The notes beneath the pieces were generated by a model. The model ran no database searches and was not told where the DNA came from. It saw nothing but the letters and a program-made list of their open reading frames with translations. A stretch of 32,174 nucleotides of DNA from an uncultured Bacteroidales bacterium (GTDB taxonomy: Bacteria; Bacteroidota; Bacteroidia; Bacteroidales; UBA932): contig CAJOHV010000013.1 in the NCBI GenBank assembly GCA_905234485.1, forward strand, positions 1 through 32,174, written 5' to 3'. Each line of letters begins with the position of its first letter. Position 1 is the stretch's first letter. This document shows positions 24,288-32,174 of the stretch, piece by piece. The translations under genes and the position numbers were made by a program.

Positions 24288-27275
24288 ATGAAAAGATACC
24301 TATTCCTGATAGCCGCTCTCGCGCTCTTCGCGGGATGCGCTCAGCCGGCCCCCCAGGCAGACGACCGTTTCGTCTCCGACGGAATAATCTACGAACTCAA
24401 CACCCGTCAGTTCACCCCGGAAGGCACCTTCGACGCCGCAAGGGAGCAACTCCCCCGACTGAAGGAACTCGGAGTGGACGTAGTGTGGATTATGCCGCTT
24501 TACCCCATCGGAGAACTGGAAAGAAAGGGCTCTCTTGGCTCTTACTATGCCATTAAGGACTACTGCGACGTGAACCCCGAGTTCGGCACTCTCGAAGACT
24601 TCGACGAGTTCTTGGCGGAGGCCCACGAACTTGGCATGAAAGTCATTCTCGACTGGGTGGCGAATCACACTTCGCCCGACCATCCGTGGGTAACGGAAAA
24701 GGATCCGAGTTGGTACTATCGCGATTCCCTCGGACACACGATAGTGGAATACGACTGGACGGACATCGCAAAACTCAACTACGACAACCCGGATGTGCAC
24801 GAAGCAATGTACAACTCCATGAAGTTCTGGGTGAACCGCGGAGTGGACGGCTTCCGTTGCGACGTAGCCTCCCAGGTGCCGGCCAAGTTCTGGAAACCGA
24901 GCATCGATTCGCTGCGCATCATTGCGAACAAGCCTTTCTACATGCTGGCCGAGGCCGAAACAGACTGGATGTATGAGGCCGGATTCAACTCCAACTATGC
25001 ATGGAGCCTGCATCATCTGCTGAACGCCATCGCCCAGGGCAAGAAGGGCAAGGCCGAACTGCTCGACGAAATCAACAAGACCTTGATCTCCCGCAAGGGC
25101 AACCTGATGGCCTTCACCTCCAACCACGACGAAAACAGTTGGTCCGGAACGGAGTTCGAGAGAATGGGCAACGCCGTGAAGGCCATGAGCATTCTTTGCT
25201 GGACTCTCCCCAACACCCAGCCGCTCATCTACACCGGCCAGGAAGTGGGTTACAACCGCCGTTTCGCCTTCTTTGAGAAGGATATCGCCCCCACCTGGGA
25301 GGATAACGAATGGACCGAGTTCTACAAATATCTGACGGCGTTCAAGCACGCGCATCCGGCGCTGGATTCAGACGCAGCTTTCGAGATTATCCCGAGCGAC
25401 AGCACCAGCATCGTGTTCAAGCGCACGAAGGGCGGTGACGCCGTTACGGTGAGCGTGGAACTTCAGGCGCCGTGGAACTGGTCGCTAAAGACCGCGGCCG
25501 ACCGCATCCAGCACGTGGAGCCTCTCTGCTGGTGGACCGGGATGAAAACGCCCCTTCAGTTGATGGTCAACGGCGAGAGCATACGCGATTTCGACGTGTG
25601 GATCGAGGGCGGCAAGGGAGTGAAAGCCACTCTCGCCCACGAAGTGGAGAGCCCGAACTACCTCTTCATCGACGTTCAGATAGACAAAACGGCGAAGCCG
25701 GGAACCTACCAACTCTGCTTTTCGAACGGCTCGGAGGAATTCAGCGTGCCGTATGAACTGCTCGGCCGCCGGCGCGGATCGGCAGCGCGCTCGAGCTTCT
25801 CGACCGCCGACCTTATGTACCTGATCATGCCCGACCGCTTCGTCAACGGCGACCCTTCGAACGACAGCACGCCCGACACCTTCGAAACGGCCGCGCCCGA
25901 AGAGTTTTTCGGCCGCCACGGAGGCGACATCGCCGGCATCCGCAGTCAACTGGGCTATCTCGAGGACCTGGGCGTGACCGCGCTGTGGAACACGCCGCTG
26001 CTAGAGGATAATGAGCCGCTCGAGAGTTACCACGGCTATGCCTGCACGGACTACTACAAAATCGACAGCCGCTTCGGCTCGAACGACGACTATCGCGCGC
26101 TCGTGGAGGATGCGCACGCGCATGGAATAAAGATGGTTATGGACATGGTCCCGAACCACTGCGGCGACAAGCACTGGTGGATGAAAGATCTGCCGTTCCA
26201 GGACTGGGTGCATCAATGGCCCGAATACACGCACTCCAACTGCGCTTTCAGCACTCAGAACGACCCCTATGCGGCGGCGATCGACCGCGACAACTTCGAA
26301 GGCGGCTGGTTCGACCGCGCGATGGTGGATATGAATCTGGACAACCCGTTCCTGCTGCGCTACTTCCAGCAGTGGGCGATTTGGTGGGTTGAGTGGGCGG
26401 ACCTGGACGGTCTGCGCGTGGACACATATCCGTATAACGAGAAATATCCGATGAGCGAATGGTGCGCCGCCGTCAGGGCTGAGTACCCGAACCTCAATAT
26501 CGTGGGCGAAGTCTGGACCAACAACGTGCCTCAACTCGCCTACTGGCAGTCGGGCGCGCTCAACCGCGACGGCTTCGATTCGAACCTGCCTGCCGTGATG
26601 GACTTCCCGCTTCAGACCGCTATCCTCGAGGCGCTGAACTATAATGGCAAGGTTGACTGGAATGAAGGTATGGTGCGCGTTTACGACTGTATGGCTGACA
26701 GGCAGTTCTATGCCGACCCCGACAACATACTGATTTTCCCCGGCAACCACGACCAGGCCCGCATCGCGGACTGCGTGGGCAAGGACGAATACCGTGTGAA
26801 GACCGCTTTTGCGCTGGTCGCGACGCTGCCCGGCATCCCGCAGGTGCTCTATGGCGATGAACTGTTCGGCGTGAGCAAAGACCTCAGCCAGGGCCACGGC
26901 GGACTGCGCTTCGATTTCCCCCTCGACTGGCAGTCCGATGCGGCTGCAGCCGATATGCACGACTACTTCAAGACACTGTTCAGTTGGCGCAAGGGCTGCA
27001 AGGCCGTCACCGAAGGCCTGATGACGCACTATCTGCGCAGGGACAACACTTACGCCTACTTCCGCTATCTGCCGGATATGTCGGATGTGGTGTTCGTTTA
27101 TATCAATAATGGTTCTGAGGGAGTTGAAATTCCCTGGGCGGACTACAAAGAAGTGACAGATATGCTGCCCGAAGGAACCTGGACCAATGTCATCACAGGC
27201 GAGAAGATCTATCCAAATGCGATGAATATGGACGAGAAAGACTTTATGATTCTGCAATTCAATCCTGAACAATAA
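24288..27275 (+). CDS. Double GH13 lipoprotein: N-terminal amylase-like module fused to SusA-like neopullulanase
   Basis: The 995-residue protein has a lipoprotein signal (Cys17 in LFAGC) and two complete GH13 catalytic modules. Module 1 (about 28-390): DWVANHTSP (122-130), GVDGFRCD with Asp192, MLAEAE with Glu222, TSNHDE with Asp281; it resembles stand-alone Bacteroidota amylase-like GH13 enzymes, and its C-terminal beta domain looks shortened. Module 2 starts at about 405 with VEPLCWWTGMKTPLQLMVNG, the cyclomaltodextrinase N-terminal domain seen in SusA, then the barrel: DMVPNHCG (619-626), GLRVDTYPY with Asp712, IVGEVW with Glu741, PGNHDQAR with Asp822. SusA is periplasmic and degrades imported oligosaccharides. 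The Cys17 anchor suggests membrane attachment here. One base separates its stop from the GH77 start. Activities of the two halves may differ. Confidence 0.9.
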   Translation: MKRYLFLIAALALFAGCAQPAPQADDRFVSDGIIYELNTRQFTPEGTFDAAREQLPRLKELGVDVVWIMPLYPIGELERKGSLGSYYAIKDYCDVNPEFGTLEDFDEFLAEAHELGMKVILDWVANHTSPDHPWVTEKDPSWYYRDSLGHTIVEYDWTDIAKLNYDNPDVHEAMYNSMKFWVNRGVDGFRCDVASQVPAKFWKPSIDSLRIIANKPFYMLAEAETDWMYEAGFNSNYAWSLHHLLNAIAQGKKGKAELLDEINKTLISRKGNLMAFTSNHDENSWSGTEFERMGNAVKAMSILCWTLPNTQPLIYTGQEVGYNRRFAFFEKDIAPTWEDNEWTEFYKYLTAFKHAHPALDSDAAFEIIPSDSTSIVFKRTKGGDAVTVSVELQAPWNWSLKTAADRIQHVEPLCWWTGMKTPLQLMVNGESIRDFDVWIEGGKGVKATLAHEVESPNYLFIDVQIDKTAKPGTYQLCFSNGSEEFSVPYELLGRRRGSAARSSFSTADLMYLIMPDRFVNGDPSNDSTPDTFETAAPEEFFGRHGGDIAGIRSQLGYLEDLGVTALWNTPLLEDNEPLESYHGYACTDYYKIDSRFGSNDDYRALVEDAHAHGIKMVMDMVPNHCGDKHWWMKDLPFQDWVHQWPEYTHSNCAFSTQNDPYAAAIDRDNFEGGWFDRAMVDMNLDNPFLLRYFQQWAIWWVEWADLDGLRVDTYPYNEKYPMSEWCAAVRAEYPNLNIVGEVWTNNVPQLAYWQSGALNRDGFDSNLPAVMDFPLQTAILEALNYNGKVDWNEGMVRVYDCMADRQFYADPDNILIFPGNHDQARIADCVGKDEYRVKTAFALVATLPGIPQVLYGDELFGVSKDLSQGHGGLRFDFPLDWQSDAAAADMHDYFKTLFSWRKGCKAVTEGLMTHYLRRDNTYAYFRYLPDMSDVVFVYINNGSEGVEIPWADYKEVTDMLPEGTWTNVITGEKIYPNAMNMDEKDFMILQFNPEQ

Positions 27276-27276
27276 T

Positions 27277-29172
27277 ATGAAAGTTAACTTTTCGATAGAG
27301 TACCATACCCGTTGGGGCGAAAGCCTGACGCTGGTTCTTAACGACAAGAAATACCCTATGACCTGGGGCGAGGGCGACGTGTGGACAGTGACTGTGCCGA
27401 ACGTCACGGCCAAGGCGCTTGAAGATTATTCCTACGTGCTGATGCAGGACGGCCTGATCACACGCCTGGAGTGGGTCAATCATTCCTTTAAGCCGAAAGC
27501 CGGCGCGAAAACTTTGGACATCCGCGATTCGTGGATCGACTGCCCGGTGTGGGGCTGCCCGTTCCCGCGCAAGCACATCGCGGAGAAGTTCGACAGGCCC
27601 GGCTTCAGGGGCGCGGGTATTGCCGTGCCGGTGTTCTCGCTCCGCACGGAGCGCGACTTCGGCATCGGCGACTTCCGCGACCTCAGGCCGCTGGTCGACT
27701 TCGCGGTTTCTACCGGTCAGTGCCTGATCCAGCTTCTTCCAATCAACGACACCACCCGCAAGGGAGAGTGGAAGGATTCATATCCCTACAGCCCCGTGAG
27801 CAGCTTCGGTCTGCATCCGCTGTATATCCACCTCCAGGACCTTGGCATTAAAGAGGACGCCGCCTTCAAGAAGGAGCAGAAGGCCCTCAACGACCTGCCG
27901 GAAATCGATTATCCGCGCGTGTTCAAGGCCAAGATGAAGCTCGTTCGCAAGGCATTCGAGGCTCGTGGCGCCAAAGATATGGCTTCGGCCGCCTTCAAGA
28001 AGTTCTGCAAGGAGAACGCCTACTGGCTGGATGAATATGTGGAGTTCTGCGCCAAGCGCGACAAGAACGAGCCCGACTACCACCGCTGGATCCAGTACCA
28101 TCTGGACAAGCAGCTGAGCGAAGAGGTGGCGTACGCCCGCTCCAAAGGCATTTCGTTCAAGGGCGACCTCCCCATCGGCGTGAGCGGCGACAGCGCGGAC
28201 GCGCACTTCCACCCGCAACTCTTCAATCTCGATTCCAGCGCGGGCGCTCCGCCGGATTTCTTCAGCACTGACGGCCAGAACTGGGGCTTCCCCACCTATA
28301 ACTGGGAGGAGATGGCCAAGGACGACTTCGCCTGGTGGAAGAGCAGGCTGCGCAAGATGAGCCAGTACTTCGACGCCTTCCGAATCGACCATATCCTCGG
28401 ATTCTTCCGCATCTGGGAAATCCCTACCGAGTTCAAGAGCGGCCTTATGGGCCACTTCAACCCGGCTATGCCTTATAGCGCCGAGGATATCTACTTCATG
28501 CGCCTGCCTCGCGAAGGCCTGTTCCATGAAGACCCGCGCCATCCCGGCTGCTATCAGCCGCTGATCAATCCGGACACCAGCAGGCTCTCGGATGCGGAGA
28601 AGGATCGTTTCGATAAACTATACATCGATTTCTTCTATCACAGGCACGATGAGTTCTGGCGTCGCAACGCCGAGCGCAAACTGCCCGAACTCCTCAGCGC
28701 GAGCGGCATGCTTGCCTGCGGCGAGGACCTCGGTATGGTGCCCGACTGTGTGCCGGGCGTGATGGATCACTGGAAGATACTGTCGCTGGAAATGGTGCAG
28801 ATGGACAAAGGTCGCGAGTGGCCGTACCTCAGCGTCTGCGCAACGTCCAGCCACGACATGGCCACCCTGCGTATGCAGAACGCCGAGGCCGGCAAGGGCG
28901 ACCTCGCGCCGTGGGACCTCAGGAAAATCCTCTGGGACCACCTCAACTCCGCCTGTATGCTGGCCATCTTCCCACTTCAGGACTGGGTCGGCCTGGACGA
29001 GGGTCTGCGTCGCAAGGACTTCGAGAACGAGCGCGTGAACCAGCCGGCGGACCCGAACCACCACTGGCGCTTCCGCTTCCACCTCCCCATCGACGTGCTG
29101 AATTCCGAAAAAGCCTCCGAACTGCGCGTGCAGATCGAAGGGCTTGTGAAGGATTCTAATCGCTACAATTAG
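27277..29172 (+). CDS. malQ: 4-alpha-glucanotransferase (GH77, MalQ/amylomaltase) with short N-terminal CBM20-like domain
   Basis: The 631-residue protein lacks a signal peptide, so it is cytoplasmic. It transfers maltosyl or longer units between alpha-glucans, releasing glucose. GH77 motifs: nucleophile Asp371 in FRIDHILGFFR, acid/base Glu483 in ACGEDLG, Asp527 in SSHDMATLR, plus GDLPIGVSGDSAD (296-308) and PPDFFSTDGQNWGFPTYNW (325-343). Residues 1-80 (IEYHTRWGESLTLV, DDVWTVTV-like strand GDVWTVTVPN, YSYVLMQDG) look like one CBM20 domain. The longer GH77 proteins of Bacteroides and plant DPE2 carry two CBM20 domains, so this one appears to have lost one. The start is one base after the double-GH13 stop (TAATATG). 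It is the last gene of PUL 2. Confidence 0.93.
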   Translation: MKVNFSIEYHTRWGESLTLVLNDKKYPMTWGEGDVWTVTVPNVTAKALEDYSYVLMQDGLITRLEWVNHSFKPKAGAKTLDIRDSWIDCPVWGCPFPRKHIAEKFDRPGFRGAGIAVPVFSLRTERDFGIGDFRDLRPLVDFAVSTGQCLIQLLPINDTTRKGEWKDSYPYSPVSSFGLHPLYIHLQDLGIKEDAAFKKEQKALNDLPEIDYPRVFKAKMKLVRKAFEARGAKDMASAAFKKFCKENAYWLDEYVEFCAKRDKNEPDYHRWIQYHLDKQLSEEVAYARSKGISFKGDLPIGVSGDSADAHFHPQLFNLDSSAGAPPDFFSTDGQNWGFPTYNWEEMAKDDFAWWKSRLRKMSQYFDAFRIDHILGFFRIWEIPTEFKSGLMGHFNPAMPYSAEDIYFMRLPREGLFHEDPRHPGCYQPLINPDTSRLSDAEKDRFDKLYIDFFYHRHDEFWRRNAERKLPELLSASGMLACGEDLGMVPDCVPGVMDHWKILSLEMVQMDKGREWPYLSVCATSSHDMATLRMQNAEAGKGDLAPWDLRKILWDHLNSACMLAIFPLQDWVGLDEGLRRKDFENERVNQPADPNHHWRFRFHLPIDVLNSEKASELRVQIEGLVKDSNRYN

Positions 29173-29197
29173 AAAACAGAAGCTTAGCCCCAAAAAG

Positions 29198-29230
29198 AGC
29201 TTAAGTTTAGGGCAATTTCTGCCTTAAGCT
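29198..29230 (+). terminator. Hairpin after GH77, probable terminator or leader structure
   Basis: AGCTTAAG (29198-29205) pairs with CTTAAGCT (29223-29230). Within the loop GGCA (29211-29214) can pair with TGCC (29220-29223). A T-rich stretch follows. Another AAGCTTA with GCCC at 29180-29190 can pair instead with GGGC and TAAGCTT, giving a competing fold. Confidence 0.45.
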
Positions 29231-29243
29231 TTGCTTTTATTAT

Positions 29244-29251
29244 TATCTTTG
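29244..29251 (+). promoter_or_regulatory. -7 promoter box (TATCTTTG) for the SpvB/RHS-like gene, with strong ribosome site
   Basis: TATCTTTG matches TAnnTTTG, 17 bases before the ATG at 29268. AAAGGAGG at 29253-29260 is a full Shine-Dalgarno sequence, unusual for this phylum, and it supports 29268 as the start. Confidence 0.6.
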
Positions 29252-29267
29252 GAAAGGAGGGCTGATT

Positions 29268-32174
29268 ATGAAAAGGTTTTTTTCATCGTTTTTTCTATTG
29301 TTGACGCTGTCTGCGCCGACTCTAGTTGCACAACAATCAACGAATAAATTCGATTCACAGGAATTGATAGTCCCACAAGTAACCTATAAGCGGGGGAACT
29401 CCATAATACGCAAAGAGTATCCAACTCTTGAAAGTATCATTAAACTTCAGGACTCGTTGGCCAACAACAGAGTTCTCAAAATGCGGATAGGGAGCAACAG
29501 GGACCTTTCACAATATGCTGTCGGTTCCATCCCAATTCAGGAATCCGTGAGTCCATCAGGAGCGCGCATCTACAGCATCCCCATAACTACGGCACAAGGA
29601 TGGAATCTCACCCCCAATATCTCACTGGTCTATAATAGCCAGTCCGGCAACAATGTCGCCGGATATGGCTGGGCTATAGGCGGTCTTTCTTCCATTACGG
29701 TCAGAAATGCAAATCCATACTATGACAATTTGAATGAGGGGGGCATCTACGACTCCGCCACGACAAAATATGCTCTTGACGGCATTCCCCTGGTCACATC
29801 CGAGAAAGAGGTCTCTAACTATACGCTGGAAACGGCAAGAGGCAATATACTCGTACGAAAGTATTCTTTCCCTTCCGGAGTAGCCCAATATTTCACCGCC
29901 ATGTATCCTGACGGTTCGACCGCAAGATTCGGTTTTCCATGGAGTCTCTATCCGCAGGATTCGTACCCTCTTTCACTGCTCACAGACAAGGACGGTAATA
30001 CCATTTCTTTTTACTATTCCCTTGATGGCAATGCTTATTACATCAGTTCAATTAGTTACGGAAGCAACGCATCCATTGCATTCACTTATACGTCAAGGCC
30101 GGATTCCGCCGCCTTTGGCCGTTACGTATTTGGGCGAGCGAATGATTATCCCATAAAGCGGCTTACCGCTATCACCAGCCAGGACGGCGAGGAGGTTATC
30201 TGCGAGTATGGACTCACTCATCAGCTTCAAGATGATGTATCCCTTCTGAAGGAGATATCCTGTCGTGTGGTCGGAGAGGAGCTTCCGCCGCTAGAGTTCG
30301 CTTACGGCATAGACGGAGAAGGCAGCGGCACAAATCCTGCATTCACCACCCTGTCAACGGAATACTTTAACAAATGCTTCACCAAATCTAATGCTTTAAA
30401 GATAGAATACCACCGTGGCAAGCTCATGCCGGCCAATCCCAATGATGGTATAATTATTCTTCCACGGAAAAGCACTTATGCAAGAATTGACAGTACGTGG
30501 TGGTTCGGGTGGAAGTTCAAGTACGGCTCCAAGTACGCGTCAAGTCAGGAGTTCCTGTGTAACTTCTCTAGTTGTAATCAGGCGGTTCAAAGAACTATAA
30601 CGGCAGAGGCCGGGTTTCAGCTGATTGAAGCAATTGACATAGACGGCGACGGTACAGATGAAATCGTAAAGATTAATTCTTCTGTCCCTTCACGTGACAT
30701 CACTTCATACAAGATAACCGTCTATTCGTTTGATTCTTCCTGCAATTACACAAGCCGCTCCTTTACAGTGCAAGTTAATGATGGTTGGCACAATATTGCT
30801 TACAACAACCCCGCTAAAAGCTATTTTCGGTTTGGGAACTTCCGCGGCGACGGTAAGGCGATGTTGCTGATTATGACCGAACATTCATCAAAATTTGCTC
30901 TTATAGACTTGAATGAAGGGACAAAACTCAGCGAAGGATCTCTCTTCACAATTGATGACGGCGAGGAGAATCTTGTGCTCGCGGCGGATTTTGAAAATGA
31001 CGGCAAAACAGACCTTTGTCATGTCACCGAAACAGGAATGGATGTCTATAGTTTAACCAGCACATCCTCTACCGCTTTTACATTAAGAACAACCTACTCA
31101 GGCATATCTCGACATCAATTATATGTCGAGCCAAATTATGTAATAAACGGCGTCCCACAGGAAGTGTCGCCTAAGATTTATGTGGTGGACCTCAATGGAG
31201 ATGGTTATATGGATATCGCCGCTGCGCCATTGTTGAGCGTCAATATAGGTGGTGATATCTTTGACCAAACCGCCACATGGAACATCGCGCGCTTCAATGG
31301 AAAACAGTTTTCAACAACCACAGAGTCACTCTATATTCGTACAAAAGATGACACAATTATCTTCCTTGATGTGGACAAGGATGGCTTGCCTGATATGCTG
31401 CACTTGCAGAATTCACGTTTATACTACATCCCAAATATTAACGGACAGTTCACATCGCAACACAATTACGCCAATGTATCACTGGACTACTCTTCTGATA
31501 TTATTCCGGGAGATTGTTCTCTATTCGGGACAACTGGGGATATTGTTGTAATCTCCGGGCCTTGGACTACTTTGTACGGCTTCAGTCTTGATCATACTTC
31601 CAGAAGGAGCCTTACTCTATTGACAGACAGTGTCGGAAATATCCACACAAACACATACCGCAGAACCGGAGGATATACTGGCGCATATTTAATGGACAGC
31701 GACAGGACATATTCGGCGTCATCCGGCTTTTCTCGGCTTAGGGCTCCACTTTCTGTTCTTTATGGCGCCCTCAATTATAGCGAATCGTACCGGACATACA
31801 CAAATACTTATTACACATATTGGGATGCCATCTACCACACTTGTGGTCTTGGATTCTGCGGTTACGGAAAAATCCGGACAATGGATTATGTCTCTGGGGA
31901 CGAAACCATAACCGTCCTGAATCCGGAGTCATTCGGTGTCGTGACGGCCGTTACGACAAGCAAAAACAATAACGGTCAACCGTTCGGCACTACCACCAAC
32001 ACTTACGACTCCCACACCACCACCTACGGCAAACTCAATCCGCGTCTGACGCAGAGCGTCGCCGTCGATTCGCTTTCCGGAATCACTACGACGACAACCT
32101 ATACCTACGGGGATTATGACCTGCCCTCCAGGATCAAGACCGTCCGCCAGATCGGCTCCGATACTCCGCTGACC
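29268..32174 (+). CDS. SpvB / FG-GAP (VCBS) / RHS-type secreted protein, 3' end outside window
   Basis: From ATG 29268 the frame is open to the last base, 969 codons with no stop. It begins with a signal peptide (MKRFFSSFFLLLTLSAPTLV, cleavage near AQQ). Residues about 95-155 match the SpvB N-terminal pattern: GARIYSIPITTAQGW, LVYNSQSGNN and GYGWAIGGLS. Four calcium-type FG-GAP/VCBS loops follow: DIDGDGTDE (457-465), DFENDGKTD (574-582), DLNGDGYMD (641-649) and DVDKDGLPD (701-709). The segment GLGFCGYGKIRTMDYVSGD and the Thr/Tyr-rich end resemble the region leading into RHS/YD repeats in Tc-toxin and RHS proteins. Proteins of this layout often carry a variable C-terminal toxin, which is not visible here. 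Most of the gene is AT-richer than its neighbours, but the last roughly 250 bases are GC-rich, suggesting transfer or mosaic origin. Substrate or target unknown. Confidence 0.8.
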   Translation, partial: MKRFFSSFFLLLTLSAPTLVAQQSTNKFDSQELIVPQVTYKRGNSIIRKEYPTLESIIKLQDSLANNRVLKMRIGSNRDLSQYAVGSIPIQESVSPSGARIYSIPITTAQGWNLTPNISLVYNSQSGNNVAGYGWAIGGLSSITVRNANPYYDNLNEGGIYDSATTKYALDGIPLVTSEKEVSNYTLETARGNILVRKYSFPSGVAQYFTAMYPDGSTARFGFPWSLYPQDSYPLSLLTDKDGNTISFYYSLDGNAYYISSISYGSNASIAFTYTSRPDSAAFGRYVFGRANDYPIKRLTAITSQDGEEVICEYGLTHQLQDDVSLLKEISCRVVGEELPPLEFAYGIDGEGSGTNPAFTTLSTEYFNKCFTKSNALKIEYHRGKLMPANPNDGIIILPRKSTYARIDSTWWFGWKFKYGSKYASSQEFLCNFSSCNQAVQRTITAEAGFQLIEAIDIDGDGTDEIVKINSSVPSRDITSYKITVYSFDSSCNYTSRSFTVQVNDGWHNIAYNNPAKSYFRFGNFRGDGKAMLLIMTEHSSKFALIDLNEGTKLSEGSLFTIDDGEENLVLAADFENDGKTDLCHVTETGMDVYSLTSTSSTAFTLRTTYSGISRHQLYVEPNYVINGVPQEVSPKIYVVDLNGDGYMDIAAAPLLSVNIGGDIFDQTATWNIARFNGKQFSTTTESLYIRTKDDTIIFLDVDKDGLPDMLHLQNSRLYYIPNINGQFTSQHNYANVSLDYSSDIIPGDCSLFGTTGDIVVISGPWTTLYGFSLDHTSRRSLTLLTDSVGNIHTNTYRRTGGYTGAYLMDSDRTYSASSGFSRLRAPLSVLYGALNYSESYRTYTNTYYTYWDAIYHTCGLGFCGYGKIRTMDYVSGDETITVLNPESFGVVTAVTTSKNNNGQPFGTTTNTYDSHTTTYGKLNPRLTQSVAVDSLSGITTTTTYTYGDYDLPSRIKTVRQIGSDTPLT

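Noticed and set aside
26001..27413. 470-codon open frame on the minus strand across the end of the double-GH13 gene and the start of GH77
   Set aside because: It is antisense to two clear enzymes, shows no recognisable domain, and is explained by high-GC codon use leaving the reverse frame open.
1..32174. CRISPR arrays, tRNA or rRNA genes, transposases, integrases or phage genes
   Set aside because: None were recognised on either strand; repeats seen are hairpins or protein-module duplications.

Overview
The window looks like a chromosomal segment from a fairly GC-rich member of the Bacteroidales (phylum Bacteroidota). The evidence is two SusC/SusD polysaccharide-utilization loci (PULs), lipoprotein signal peptides with acidic residues after the cysteine, serine palmitoyltransferase, and several TAnnTTTG boxes (the Bacteroidota -7 promoter element) just upstream of genes. 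The genus cannot be fixed from sequence alone.

Layout. 2-1018: 3' part of a C69-family dipeptidase. 1066-1695: small outer-membrane beta-barrel protein. 1715-1811: nested hairpin between convergent genes. 1810-2901 (-): DUF5009/HGSNAT-like membrane acyltransferase. 3010-4996: serine palmitoyltransferase plus a short-chain dehydrogenase, a likely sphingolipid pair. 5033-6364: SLC45/GPH-like MFS sugar transporter. 6378-6427: perfect 20-bp inverted repeat between convergent genes. 6426-15101 (-): PUL 1, transcribed SusC, SusD, GH30, then a large repeat-containing surface glycan-binding protein. This order resembles my recollection of the Bacteroides beta-1,6-glucan locus. 15102-15282: shared divergent promoter region. 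15283-29172 (+): PUL 2, an alpha-glucan (starch/glycogen) system: SusC, SusD, SusE-like protein, terminator and new promoter, SusG-like GH13, a lipoprotein with two complete GH13 catalytic modules (the second SusA-like), and GH77 4-alpha-glucanotransferase. 29268 to the window end: an open reading frame with SpvB-like, FG-GAP/VCBS and early RHS-type regions, with AT-richer composition over most of its length.

How PUL 2 could work: SusG cuts alpha-glucan at the surface, SusE/SusD/SusC bind and import oligosaccharides, the double GH13 trims them, an MFS permease (perhaps the one at 5033) brings sugars into the cytoplasm, and GH77 rearranges malto-oligosaccharides. No PUL regulator (SusR, HTCS, or ECF sigma/anti-sigma) is visible.

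Most notable points: an in-frame TGA in the SusE-like gene where the domain motif expects tryptophan, in a window where none of 16 other stops is TGA; the double-GH13 fusion; the composition change inside the SpvB/RHS-like gene; and the hairpins at both convergent gene junctions.
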